NCBI GenBank assembly: GCA_032622095.1
Contig: CP136061.1
Span: 251,855,582 to 251,919,581 of the forward strand
Direction of reading: 5' to 3'
Source of the DNA: Siphonodentalium dalli
Taxonomy: Eukaryota > Mollusca > Scaphopoda > Gadilida > Siphonodentaliidae
DNA length: 64,000 nucleotides
Below, in pieces: positions 23,050-35,286 of this stretch. The notes beneath the pieces were generated by a model. That model was not told the DNA's origin. It saw only the letters and a list, made by a program, of their open reading frames with translations, and made no database searches. Numbering within the stretch: position 1 is the stretch's first letter; each line of letters begins with the position of its first letter. A program made the translations under genes and the position numbers.

Positions 23050-23800
23050 GGCAGGGATAACTTAATATAACTTCGTGTTAAATATACCAATACATATGTT
23101 TCCATGACGTATAATTATTTGTGCAAAGAAAACTAGCCCTGAATGTTTTATTCTAGACTTATTAAAGTCAAGGAAAATATGGACATAGGTGTCGCATCGA
23201 GAGAGAGATAATTTATTATACCTATATTTTTCGCTAGCATAACACTTAACTTTCGAAATCCGTATATTGGATTTGTCAGATTGGCGTGGTTTTGTTGAGG
23301 CACCAGATGACAAAAAGGTAATATTTTATATAATGCTGACATATTTGAAAATAAATATTCACACCGCTTTCGAGAAAAGATATTCGTCCAATTCCAATGG
23401 GGTGATGACCAGAGTAAGGTCAGCATGTCACCATTGGATCTCGTAATAACAATCATGACGTCATGTGATGTCAAATAACGTTTAGGGTGAGACCATTCAC
23501 GCAAAACGTTGTCTTTCTTTTCTTATAAATCCCAAATGAAGGATGTTATGCCCAGTAATTTTACAACATAGGAAACTGCTGCCATTTAGCTACGTTTTAG
23601 TTTATTATTTGTCGCTGTTGGTCGTATTTGTTATCAAAGGAAGAAAAATCAACCTTCACACAAAAGCTAATAGGCGCCGGGCTGTAGTATAAGTCCCATA
23701 TAACGCACGTTTACGTGCTAAATTGTGAAATTATCGCGACGACCGTTGATGGACTGCTACGGCATTGTTTATTACATAGATTTAGATCTACAGACTCGAA
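23050..23800. repeat. Dispersed repeat R1, copy 2
   Basis: Collinear with 20200-20890. It is preceded by a doubled motif (ACATTTTGAAAGTTTTGTGA to CCACGGTCTA) at 22933-22985 and 22987-23042. Together with the EGF exon upstream it makes a unit of about 1.3 kb that restarts at about 23830. Confidence 0.85.
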
Positions 23801-23911
23801 TATTTAAGTACAAAATATTTATATTGAACCATGTTATTTTAGATTAAAGTGTATATATGTCAAAAATGATCCGTCAGATATGGCTTCGTTTATCAAATGC
23901 ACAATACTAAC

Positions 23912-24016
23912 TTGTGTCACAACCAGTTTCTGGTGAACTCCATCCAGGAAAACAGCGGCAATTCCCTGTGACAGCACCACACCAGCCGTGACCGCAATCA
24001 ACTCCATCACATACAT
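23912..24016 (-). CDS. EGF-like domain exon 2 (partial gene)
   Basis: A 105-nt minus-strand exon between an ATACAG acceptor and a GTTAGT donor, phase 1 at both ends. It encodes VCDGVDCGHGWCGAVTGNC, then RCFPGWSSPETGCDT, with all six EGF cysteines. It is closely related to the exon at 22624-22731, and the flanking intron sequence is also shared, so the two arose by duplication of the whole unit. The intact acceptor, donor and reading frame suggest this exon could still be used. Confidence 0.8.
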
Positions 24017-24279
24017 CTGTATTAATCAATATCAGCCTTGGTCTAACCAAAGTAGTTATTTTAATACTCAGAATGAATTTTCAATACGATCAAACCAATA
24101 ATGACATAGTGCAAGAACCTTTCACATATGATACTTGGCGAAGTGTTTAACCTTAATTGTGGGCTGAAATGTCGAACCTATGCTGTTGAGGCATGAAATT
24201 AATAACTTTTTAAACCTATTGAAAGTTTTGTGAATAACATCCCATACGTACCCTCGACGTCACGGTCTAGCATTAGTGG

Positions 24280-24455
24280 CAGGGATAACTTAATATAACT
24301 TCGTTTTAAATATACCAATACATGTTTCCGTGACGTCTAATTATTTGTGCAAAGAAAACTAGCCCTGAATGTTTTATTCTAGACTTATAGTCAAGTAAAA
24401 TATGGACATAGGTGTCGCATCGAGAGAGAATTTATTATACCTATATTTTTCGCTA
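24280..24455. repeat. Dispersed repeat R1, copy 3, truncated
   Basis: Matches the start of R1 up to CCTATATTTTTCGCT and then stops abruptly, where copies 1 and 2 continue. This marks the left edge of foreign sequence inserted between the second and third EGF units. Confidence 0.75.
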
Positions 24456-24890
24456 TTTTTAGTCGCCTCCTTTTCGTGATCAACCATACTAGAGGACCGC
24501 GAGCGAGAAGGTTTAGTGGTGAAAGCAGTCAGGTACTACAGTACCACCAAGACAAAGCAGCCTCATCGCAGCGATCGGTCCCATCAAAATTGCCGCGACT
24601 CGCCGCACGCCGACATCTAAACGCGGCGATGTCGCGGCGATGTTGAGTAGAAACGATTAGTATCCAATGACCATCACTACTGTCGTCGCAGCGGATCGCC
24701 CGGATTTCGTCGCGAATGCTACTAACGCGTCACACGGACTCGGGATACCCCTGCAGATGTTATAACACCGTTTTCCTGTTTATTTTGATTGAGAACAATG
24801 TTTTAGTAAAGTTGTTGCTACATTGAGCTAGATTTCAATATAAAGGACAACAATAGAACTTAAATTTACGTTTTTTAAATATTATTGTTT
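24456..24890. other. GC-rich patch in inserted DNA, no recognised gene
   Basis: About 24500-24740 is much richer in CpG than its surroundings, with repeats of GCGGCGATGTCGCGGCGATG type. No open frame or known element was recognised. Confidence 0.5.
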
Positions 24891-25208
24891 AAAGGGGTAC
24901 TGTACACTAAATCCGGTCATTTTTTTAACCATCTCCTTTTATACTCAACAGAATATATGCAACAAATGAATGAATTTGAGCCATGGATAAGTGCAAACTA
25001 CACTCTTATACCGTATGATCGATACAAGCAACATGTTAATTATAATGAAAATGAAATTATAGTATGTTGTTTGCATCATTCGTGGAGCACATGGGTGTAT
25101 CATTGCACTAATCTATGGCTCAAATTCATTCATTTGTTGCATATATTCTGTTGAGTATAAAAGGAGATGGTTCAAAAAATGACCGGATTTAGTGTACAGT
25201 CCCCCTTT
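24891..25208. mobile_element. MITE with about 100-bp inverted repeats
   Basis: Ends AAAGGGGTACTGTACACTAA and TTAGTGTACAGTCCCCCTTT, followed inward by matching arms containing CCGGTCATTTTTT, CATCTCCTTTTATACTCAAC and CAAATGAATGAATTTGAGCC. Each end lies in TTTAAA, so a TTAA duplication of the piggyBac type is possible but ambiguous. The interior has no coding capacity. Confidence 0.85.
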
Positions 25209-25312
25209 AAATCAAAATTGTAAAAAGAACAAATTATATAAAGCAAACATAATCGCTTTTTGTCATTTGCAAAATCACTGTCGGATACCCGTTTAGGTTC
25301 GGACATTCCAAG

Positions 25313-25341
25313 ATGGCGGCGCCAACTAAATCAGATAAACA
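25313..25341 (+). CDS. Tiny putative first exon with splice donor (foldback left arm)
   Basis: A 29-nt segment starts at an ATG in the context CCAAGATGGCGGC, encodes MAAPTKSDK plus two bases, and ends at a GTAAGT donor. The same 29-nt frame and donor position occur at 28205-28233 (minus) and 61613-61641 (plus). AAGATGGCGGC is also the known YY1-type promoter/initiator motif, so it may instead mark a transcription start. The following exon was not found. Confidence 0.45.
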
Positions 25342-26803
25342 GTAAGTGTATATATTGTCTCCCAGCAGCAATCAACGACATCTTTCGGTGTTACACCTTG
25401 AAACAGTTATGTAGGAATTTGTATGCCCAACACATACATAATACGCCTTTTGCATAACAGGCATGTGAATTGTTGTATTTGGCGTGTCAAGTCGTAATAA
25501 TTTTTCGAAATTTTATCGAGGCGGCGAAATGTTCGCTTTTTCGTATTTTTCTGGCCCTGGGCTCATGCATCCGCAAAATTATGTATTGTTGTGGATAGAT
25601 TAGGTCACCACACATCTTCGGAATGCAAAACCGGCGATATTTTTATTGTCTAACTCCGAAAAACGACCTTTGAAAATTTCAAAATGTTCAGGTTCGGATT
25701 CGCAACATTCGCGATGATTTTGTTCAGGTTCAGACACAATTTTCGTTCAGGTTTGGACAAATATGGTTCAGGTTCGGACAATTTTAGTTCAGGTTCGGAC
25801 GCATCAAAACCTGACCTATAAATGACATGCCGAGGTGCAGTCTCGATCTTGTTGTGCGTGTTATTAACGAACATGCACTGTTAATTTGTTATTTCTAAAT
25901 ATGGCAGCTGAAGGTGGTAAATTCTCAGAATTAATGGGATAAAAGCCACAGTTGATTATTCTCGAGCAATGTCTACTATAAACCAGCTAGTGGGAATTAT
26001 TACATTTTACATATGAGCAGCAGTGGTATTATACTTATCTTCTGAAATATCGGGGATAAATGGATATTTAATACCTGGTTCTCGATTTTGAACCCCGAAT
26101 CGGAGCCAAGAGGTTTCAAAAAGAGACATCCGGGTATTAAATCTCCTAGTATCCCACGATGTTGGCGGAGCTAACGATTTTGTCCCACATCAATAGCTAC
26201 CATGTGGTGTGCTTTTTATAGGTTTTTATAGATAAATTCACACCAATCAGCACCAATAAGAATCATTCAGTAGCAGACCTATCGATCCTGTTTTAGGTGA
26301 CGTCAATTAAGCTCAGCGCGCTAGAACAATGTCACGATTGGTGAAACTGCTAGTTCAAGGGTAATTCATAACCACGATGTTTCACGTACTTTTATACGCC
26401 CACTGTCAAGAGTTATACGGGACATGGTGCATGACTTAAACGTGACGTTGTTGTCAGTCAGATTGTTAGTTACAACCGGGTGTGGGGACAAGCGCTGTTT
26501 GTAAAATGTTTCCCTATGAAATAGCTGTAATTTTAAATGACATACGATGCGCTCTCTTTCGTTAGGACCTTGGCATGGATATTAATTTTCAAACGTTATC
26601 TCACTGTAGATACTTCTGTCTAAAAAAGGGTACACAATTATTGACGCGTGTATTATCAATGAAACTACGCGAAATTCCGCGGAAGACTGAAAATAGTTTA
26701 TTACTGCGATAAGTTCTAAAGAAAAACAAATGATCCCGTTTTATTACGTATTCATATTTGTTAATTGGGTTTATGTGTGTAATATTTAACCATTGGGTAG
26801 GCA

Positions 26804-27063
26804 CTATTCTCTTAAGCACATGAAGGAAATTTTCCACCAAAATTTAGAGATGCTTAATTTGCCAACGGAACAGCTGATGTTGCTTGCATAAGTTTCGCTA
26901 CGTCGCCGTCTAAATTCTTGTTTCGATAAATAAATACTTGTAGTTTTGCAGAATTGCTTACCATAAGCATAACATAAAGAGAACACATATGGTTTATCGA
27001 ATAATATATTCCTGAAATATCGCCGCTCATGAAGATTCGCATATTGCAGGTATTATTCGGCAA
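26804..27063 (-). pseudogene. Unrecognised ORF shared by foldback copies
   Basis: Minus frame 26854-27063 reads MPNNTCNMRIFMSGDISGIY and continues through HMCSLYVMLMVSNSAKLQVF to ATSAVPLAN. The plus-strand copy at 62777-63034 encodes a longer version with the same residues mostly conserved. Here a 4-nt difference in the ACCATATATAGG segment (about 27064-27077) breaks the N-terminal part. I do not recognise the family. It may be a fragment of the element's own protein. Confidence 0.4.
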
Positions 27064-28204
27064 ACCATATATAGGTATTCTCTATGTTCGCATAGTGCTG
27101 AATAGAACGCAACATGTTCGGGCTCTAATTAATAGTCCGGCATAATAGTCGTGTGACAAATGGTTAACTTGTAACTGGATTCAACATTTAGAAATGAGGC
27201 AAAACACATAAGGCTTATATTGAAAAGAATATGTTTCGTGTGAATACCCAAATATATCATCCAATTATTGATACAAAATATATATTGTCTGTCTATCAGC
27301 AAGTATTTATGGGCAAATTGTGGGAACAGCTATATAATCACATTCATCGTATAAGCAGTCTAACAAAATATAATTACTGTTCGTGGCTCGTTTCTGCGCT
27401 TTATGTCTGGGACTATATTGTCAATAGAGACTGGGGGATCGCCTCGGGGGATACGAGCCTCTACCGGAGCATACCACACAGTATCCCCCTCAAAAAGCCG
27501 TGTAACTTATGGTATGGACAGCTATCTGCTCATCGGCGACCGTCGTGGCATCGTATGTGGATGTGGAGGGGAATCACGTGATCGCATAGATCTCACGCGC
27601 ATAAAATAAGAAAGTCCGCCCAAATTATTCACGAGTGGGCTAAAACCATGCCTCGTGTTCCCCATTTATCGTTTCGTTTACGAATGGAAGAAAATCAAGT
27701 GCACAAAAACGCAATAAGAACGCGACTGCACCTCGGTGTGTCATTTTTATGCGAAGTTTTTGATGCGTCCGAACCTGAACCAAATTTGTCCGAACCTGAA
27801 CGAAAATTGTGTCTGAACCTGAACAAAATCATCGCGAATGTTGCGAATCCGAACCTGAACATTTTGAAATTTTCAAAGGTCGTTTTTCGGAGTTAGACAA
27901 TAAACATATCGGCGGTTTTGCATTTAGAGGATGTGTGGTGACCTAATCTACCCACAACAATACATAAATTTGCGGATGCATGAGCCCAAGGCCAGAAAAA
28001 TACGAAAAAGCGAAGATTTCGCCGCCTCGATAAAATTTCGAAAAATTATGACGAATTGACACGCCAAATACAACAATTCACATGCCTGTTATGCAAAATG
28101 CGTGTTACGTATGTGTTGGGCATACAAATTCCTACATAACTGTTTCAAGGTGTATCACCGAAAGATGTCGTTGATTGCTGCTTGGAGACAATATATACAC
28201 TTAC

Positions 28205-28233
28205 CGTTTATCTGATTTAGTTGGCGCCGCCAT
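28205..28233 (-). CDS. Tiny putative first exon with splice donor (foldback right arm)
   Basis: Mirror copy of 25313-25341 with the same 29-nt length, MAAPTKSDK, and a GTAAGT donor at 28199-28204. It shares the uncertainty of the other copies. Confidence 0.45.
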
Positions 28234-28369
28234 CTTGGAATGTCCGAACCTAAACGGGTATCCGACAGTGAAAATGTTATGTATGAATCTGTGAATCCGT
28301 GAATGGGGCATAGGTTCGATCTCATTTTCTGCATACATTTTCATATACTAATACATCTTGCAGTCATCA

Positions 28370-28960
28370 GAAATAGTCATTTTCTACAATAATGGAATCG
28401 ATACATGCATATATATCAGGGCTCGGGCACAACGGCAAATACAAGGTTAACTTAAAGTATGTGTTTGCAATAAAGACCATGCGGTCGACAGGTGGCGAGG
28501 AAAACAATGGCATTGGGCGGACATTGTTGAACTTAAATTTTAGACAATTTAGAGATACCACGTGCTACGTACTGTGCAATCAATCAATCATTCGTTAACC
28601 CATCCATGTAGTTTACTTTTTGATCATATTGTTGACAATAATTATTTTGAACTAAGCACTACAGAATCATTGTGTCAGTCCAAACAAACTACCGAAAGTA
28701 TAAACATATTTGAAACTATACTCTAACTACTGGTTGTGAAGTCAAACTGTCAGAAAAAATTTCAACTTAGTAGTCTGAAATGTCCGACTGATGTGTGAGG
28801 CACGACATTTATGTTGAACATATTTACCAAAGTTTTGAATGAGAGTCCCCTTCCATTGGCAACACATCACGTGTTTAAGTTTGCAAATGATCAGGCACTA
28901 TGTATAACTTCGTTCTAAACAGATGTTTCTATAATATTTGTCCGAAGAAAAGTAACCTGC
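28370..28960. repeat. Intronic repeat, copy 2
   Basis: Collinear with 22000-22540, starting AATAGTCATTTTCTA and ending near GTAACCTG-TTATTTTAGATT. It resumes the host-like unit after the foldback insertion. Confidence 0.8.
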
Positions 28961-29039
28961 TTGTTATTTTAGATTAAAGTGTATATGTCAAATATGATCC
29001 ATCAGATATGGCTTCGTTTATAAAACGCACAACACTAAC

Positions 29040-29145
29040 TTGTGTTACAACCCGTTTCTGGTGAACTCCATCCCGGAAAACAATTACACTCCTTGATCCT
29101 AGTATCGCACCAGCCATTTCCACATTCGATATCGTCACAGTTTGT
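29040..29145 (-). pseudogene. EGF-like domain exon 1, acceptor apparently lost
   Basis: The minus strand encodes CDDIECGNGWCDTRIKECN then CFPGWSSPETGCNT, with all six cysteines of the EGF-like fold and a GTTAGT donor at 29034-29039. The acceptor region reads ATTACAAAC where the other two exons have ATACAG or TTACAG, and no AG is found close upstream. The exon may therefore be skipped or use a distant acceptor. It is the most diverged of the three copies. Confidence 0.65.
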
Positions 29146-29417
29146 AATTAACGATATCACATTATATAAACAGGGTAGATTTTAATACCGATAATGAGTT
29201 TTCAATAACGCCAAACCAAAAATGACAGTGTAAGAAACTGTCGCACGTGAATACCGGGCGCAATGTATAACCTTATTTGTTGTTTGGAATCTCCAACTGA
29301 TGCTGTTTGATGCATGAAATTAAAAACGTTTTGACATTTTGAAAGTTTTGTGAATAACATCCCGCATGCACCCTCGACGTCATGGTCTAGCATAGTGGCA
29401 GAGATACATATGTTTCC

Positions 29418-30489
29418 ACTGTTAGAAATTACAGTCGGTTCGACGGTTTCGGGCCGTCATAATCGACGGTACCATACCGTTTCATCAGTTTGACGGTCCC
29501 ATACCGTTATTTTATGTGCCCATGAAAATTGTCTAAATTAGATATTTTCGTGATTCAAAGTCATGCCGTCAAAACTAAATAGTATATTTATCGGCGACCA
29601 TATTATATCCCATATACAAATCCACCATGGTGCCACCATGGTAATACCATGGTAACACCATGGTTGTAGCATATTTGCCATGGCACGAACATGGCACGAA
29701 CATAGAAATTTCACCATGGTATTTCACCATGATAGTTTGAAAACTACCATGGTGTTACAGTGATAGACCATTTCACCATGTTAACTTACCATGGTTGAAC
29801 CATGGTAACACCATACTGGTACCATATTTACCATGGTACGAGTATGGTGATAGAAATTTCAACATGGTATTTCACCATGATAGTTTGACAATCATCATGT
29901 TGTTACTTTGGTAGTGCGCAATATTTTTTTCCTTTTCAAATTAACAATTTTGACCATTGGCCAAGTAGTTCGCCAGATATCAGGTATCGTTACCTAATGC
30001 TGAAGATAGTATGTACAGCTACGAATTCAACTATATAGTTTACCATTGTAGAATAGAACAGAATATAATTTTATTAAATCTACGACTTTACATAGAATTG
30101 GAAAGATCAAACATAAAATAAACTTAATGCCTTAATTCTTAATCACATAGTTCCGAGACCAGTGGTCGCGTACCGGGAATAGCATGCTGAAAGAACCGGA
30201 CGAAAACAAATGTACATACCACATTTAACCCATCCCCTCCCCCGTATGAATGGTGTATGCTCTCAGAACGCTCTGTGTCATATTAATGTCTATGATCATC
30301 AATGCTACATGTCTTTGTGTTTATTTTATTCATATATACAGACGGCTTCAAAATTTAAAACAATATGTAACATCAACTTGTATTATACATGTACCAACCT
30401 ATTATATATGTACACCAGCCTTTGTTTAGAATGTGTCGACAACTGTTACGTTTGGTCCAGGATGAGTTATAGACGTCGCGAATCCAATA
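29418..30489. repeat. CCATGG-rich palindromic repeat region
   Basis: Between about 29625 and 29910 the motifs ACCATGGTA, AACCATGG and CACCATGAT recur many times in both orientations, with two longer units containing TTTCACCATGATAGTTTGA. Around 29430-29510 a GACGGT(A/T)CCATACCGTT motif is also repeated. No coding region is recognised. The remainder up to 30489 is AT-rich and may include the 5' region of the LINE that follows. Confidence 0.65.
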
Positions 30490-33400
30490 ATGTCAACCAT
30501 TAAGATCGTATCAATGAACTGCCGAGGGTTGAATCAGAGACAGAAAAGACGGGATGTGTTCGATCACCTCAAGTCTATCAATGGTTCTATATACTGTCTT
30601 CAAGACACACACTTTACGAAAGACCAAGAGAACATTATAAGATCCGAATGGGGGTATGAGTGCAAATTTTCTTCTTATAAATCGCAATCCAGAGGCGTGG
30701 CCATACTGTTTAGAAATACGTTTCAATTTGAATTACACGATTCCATACAAGACAAAAATGGTAACTATATTATTTTAGATGTCTCGTTAGAGGAAATTCG
30801 CATTACCCTTACAGTTATTTACGGACCAAACGATGACGATCCAAAATTCTATAAAACGATTAACGATAAAATTGCCTCCATTGGGAACACTCAGGTGATA
30901 ATATGCGGGGACTGGAATCTAGTCCAGGACCAAAACCTTGACACATACAATTATCTACATACTAATAATACTCAAGCAAAAACCGAAGTAGAGGCCATGT
31001 CACATGCTCATGGTTTAATCGACCCATGGCGTCTTATAAACCCAACAATGAAGCGTTTTACATGGCGCAGAACGTCCCCATTAAAAATGGCGAGACTTGA
31101 CTTTTTTCTTATGTCATCAGACCTCCTTACTCTCGTTACTGATACATTAGATATACTTCCGGGCTATCGAACCGATCATTCGATAACTACTCTAGAACTT
31201 AGAATAAATAATATCAAACAAGGACGCGGATTCTGGAAGTTCAACAACTCCTTGCTTTTTAGAGAAGAATATAAAAATATCGTCAGAGACACCATAAATG
31301 ATAATATTCAAAGTTATAAAAAAACAAACTCCAGTAGCGGTCTGGCACCGAATAATTTTTCCATATCAGATTCATTATTCCTGGACGCACTTTTACTTGA
31401 CATCAGAGGGAAAACAATTCAATATTCTTCTCGCTTGAAAAGACAGAAAGCTAATGACGAAGATAAATTAATACAACGAAAGGGTAAAATAGAACAAGGG
31501 CTCGCGACCTCGAGTGCTCAATCCACAAACATAATGCTAGACGATTTGAAAGACATTGAAATTAAACTACAGGCCATAAGAAAGGATAAAATAGAAGGTA
31601 TCATGACACGAACGAAAGCTAAGTATATTGATGAAGGCGAAAAACCTACAAAGTATTTTCTAAATCTCGAAAAACGTCAATACTTATCCAAATCTATAAA
31701 TGAAATTAGAGACAGTAACAATAGAAAAATCACAGAATCAGTCGATATTATAGAAGAAACCAAAGCATTCTACGAAAGGCTTTACACACAAACAACGAAC
31801 ATTAACCCCACTTCGAAATTATCTGATATCAGTGCCCCTTCACTTACTCCGACCCAATCACACTCCATTGAAGGCGAAATCACTTTACCCGAACTGACTG
31901 AAGCATTGCGAAAAATGAAGAACGGAAAATCACCTGGTCTTGACGGGTACACAGTTGAGTTCTACAAAATTTTCTGGAACGATCTAAATATCTTTGTTCT
32001 TAACGCACTTAATCATGCCTTCACAAAGGGAGAACTATCTACCACACAAAAACAGGGTATTATAACTTTAATCCCAAAAGGTGACAAACCAAGGATGTAT
32101 CTTAAAAACTGGCGTCCAATATCTCTGCTAAATATATCGTATAAACTGGCATCTTCATGTATCGCTAACCGGATAAAATCAGTTCTACCTACCATAATTA
32201 ACGAAGATCAAACCGGTTTTCTTTCGGGGAGATTCATAGGAGACAACACGCGTTTAATATACGACATACTACACGAGACTGACATACACAACATACCAGG
32301 CATGTTACTATTGATAGACTTTGAGAAGGCGTTCGACACTGTTTCATGGTCATTTATCGATGAGTGCTTATTGAAATTTAACTTCGGAGAATCGATTAGA
32401 AGGTGGATAAAAACGTTTTATACAGACATTAGATCGGCAGTCCTCGTTAACGGCACAATATCTCCCTTTTTCCAGCCATCGAGAGGCTGTAGACAAGGAG
32501 ACCCGGTATCTCCGTACATTTTTCTCCTATGTGCAGAAATACTTGCAATTATGGTGAGGGAAAATAAAAAGATAAAAGGCATCACCCTCGGCAGTACAGA
32601 ATATAAAATTAATCAGTATGCCGACGACACTACACTCATCCTGGACGGAAACGAAGAATCCCTTAAAGAAAGCTTGAATGTTCTCGACACATTCGCAAAC
32701 ATGTCAGGATTGAAAGCCAACCTGGAAAAATGTCAGATAGTTTGGTTAGGCGCAAAAAAGGACACCACTGGTGCACCCATCGAAAATTGCGACATTTCTG
32801 TAAGAAAACAATTCAAATTGCTGGGAATAACATACAGTACAGATTTATCGCAATTGCATACCCTCAATTTTGGAAACAAACTTATCGAAATGAAAGCCGG
32901 AATTGAAAAATGGAAGCATAGAGCCTTAACTCCACTGGGTCGTATTGTAATAATCAAATCTACCATAATTCCAAAATTAGTCCATCTATTCAAATCTCTT
33001 CCAAATCCCACCCAAACTTTTATTGACGAAATTGATACCATGTTATTCAGGTTTATCTGGAACGGGAAACGAGACCGAATTAAACGTTCACAAATGTGCA
33101 AAAGTTATCAACAAGGCGGCCTAAAAATGACAAAAATTAAAGAATTTATCGAAGCTCTAAAAATAACCTGGCTCAGACGATTCACCACAAAACACGCAAA
33201 ATGGATAAGTATCGCCCCTGAAATATTATCTGATCCACTATTTCTCACATACGGTGCAAAATACCTGGAATCGATCAAGGATACAATAATAAACCCATTT
33301 TGGTGTGACGTCTTGGAAAAACTTACTCAAGAAGCTATCCAGTAAACATTCACATCTAATGTCAAATACTTTATGGAACAACGATAATATTAACATAAAC

Positions 33401-34264
33401 CAATACTCGATTGATATACAGGAATGGAAGCGAAAAGGCGTGATATTTGTGAATGACCTTATTTCCGACAACAATGAACTCCCAACTGTAGCTAGGATGA
33501 AAGAAATGTATGATATATCGACAAACTTTATTACAATCCATAGCATCAATAAACAGTTGATCAAGCTGTCGCGTTTGCTTGATCAAAGACTATCAAAACA
33601 ACAAAATCCCCTCATTCCCGGGCAGTTATCATTACTTCTAAAAAGTATACGGGGTTGCAAAGATTTTTATGACATTCTCATATCGGATAAAATGGCAAAA
33701 CCTTCCTCAATACAGAAATGGGCATTAGAACTTGGACATAACAATTATCAAGTACCATGGACATATACATTCGCACTGCCGTTTAAATCACTCTCTGACA
33801 CCAGGTTGCGATGGTTCCAGTTCCGCATAAATACTAGAATTCTGGCGACCAAACAATTATTACAAAAGATGAAAATTACTAGCGATAGTAACTGTAACCG
33901 ATGTCATATGATAGAATCAATTTCCCACATATTTTTTGACTGTCCTATAGTATCATGTTTCTTAAGAACAGTACAATGCTGGATAAACACCAACATACTA
34001 GATATCCAACTTACAAAATGTAACATATTATTTGGGGTCTCGCCGGAAAAGGGTGCCAATATAAGAAACATTATTTTAATTATTTTAAAATACTATATCT
34101 ATAAAACGAAATTCGATCCCATTGAATTAACGTTAAAAGCTTTTTTGAATGAATTAGTTAACCGAACTCGTATGGAAAAGATCATTGCTTTGAGAGGTGA
34201 TAGACTGTTGAATTTTCAGGAGGAATGGGGTGCTTTGACAAAAGCGTTAAACAATAGCTCATAA
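30490..34264 (+). mobile_element. L1/Tx1-type LINE, ORF2 with one frameshift
   Basis: ORF2 is open from 30490 to 33345 (951 aa) and continues in the next frame from 33305 to 34264. It encodes an AP-type endonuclease (SMNCRGLNQ at the start, GDWN about residue 140, RTDHS about 226), which nicks target DNA. The reverse transcriptase motifs are KSPGLDGYT about 480, FEKAFDTV about 611, CRQGDPVSPYIFL, and the catalytic YADD about 710. A C-terminal zinc-knuckle-like CNRCHMIESISHIFFDC lies at about 33895-33945. One extra base, most simply in the A5 run at 33317-33321, shifts the frame. About 1250 codons in total fits L1/Tx1 ORF2. No ORF1 was recognised upstream, so this is 5'-truncated or single-ORF. 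The lack of other lesions suggests a young copy. Confidence 0.93.
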
Positions 34265-34662
34265 GCAATAAAAAAGCTATTTTGACAAATAACCAGATAC
34301 AATCAATACAAAGACTGACACCAGGTACCAATTCAACTTCTGTTTGTTTTATTGATATAGGTGTACACGAAAACACAAATAAATACCAACATATATCGTG
34401 TTTTTGAAGGTATTATTGTTTGCTTTTTGTTTTGTCTATCATATATAAACACTTATTGATATGCACGTACTGTATGGTGTGCAAGGGGAGTGCATGGTTA
34501 GTGTGCAAGGACCCCACCCGCCCCACATGTGATGTCATTTTAATTATTAACATGATTGTTTTTGTAATACTTACATATATATTATATTTGTATGACATCA
34601 CTGTATATAATGTACAAAAATCATATGAATAAAAAATATACAAAAAAAAAATAAAAAAAATC
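34265..34662 (+). mobile_element. LINE 3' region and A-rich tail
   Basis: Non-coding AT-rich sequence after the ORF2 stop, ending in a GAATAAAAAATATACAAAAA-type tail (about 34626-34662) that supplies polyadenylation-like hexamers. An 8-bp AAATCTAC at the tail end also occurs near 30077, which may be a target duplication or chance. Confidence 0.6.
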
Positions 34663-35286
34663 TACAACCCCTCACGGAATATCAGATTACAAACATAAAC
34701 ATGCATACTGGTATATATATATAAACACATAGCATAACAGTTAATACTGTTAAATCGGTATCATCATATAGTAAACAATAGTATGATGCACGTCATAGAA
34801 AATGGCATCATGATAGCTCAGACCTCATTTGGCCACAAGATACCACAACACTTGGAATAAATACTCGTGTCTGATAAATGCTCACTCCCACTTTAACCGT
34901 TGAACCACCAATACCGCAGATCGTCCACATATTGTACTTATCGGCAGTACACGTTACTGAAAACATAAAAGTATAAAATCTCTGGTCTCTTCATTGTTGC
35001 CGAACATGGCCATCTTCACACTTACCACTGGACAACAGAACAACTGGTGCCGTGAGCTTACACATAACATATGTTTCGTTCATGACGTGAGTACTTACGC
35101 TATCAGCCTGTACCTTTATTTTTATTTGATAACTTAAATTAAATAAACACAATACCCGCATTATGTTAGAGCAATTATATAATGTCACCATTATAATTTG
35201 CCAACACAACCCAAATTATTAATGTATCATATACCTGCTGTTTTGACTTCCCTCATTCCCAGTCTCTTTGGAAATAATTAAAATAA
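34663..35286. other. Intergenic, no recognised gene
   Basis: AT-rich sequence with short frames only. I see no repeat family or RNA gene. Confidence 0.5.

Larger units (their letters stand above)
25265..28280. mobile_element. Foldback element with about 600-bp inverted arms
   Basis: The left arm (about 25265-25880) and right arm (about 27650-28280) are reverse complements. They share the outer GTCGGATACCCGTTTAGGTTCG, the AAGATGGCGGC motif and a short-period GTTCAGGTTCGGAC-rich block. The interior (25.9-27.6 kb) is unique except that 26800-27640 recurs, reverse-complemented, at 62220-63095. Apparent minus-strand frames in the left arm and plus-strand frames in the right arm (27648-27896) encode the same SEPERKLCLNLNKIIANVAN-like peptide because of the inverted repeat. 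No transposase is recognised. Confidence 0.8.
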
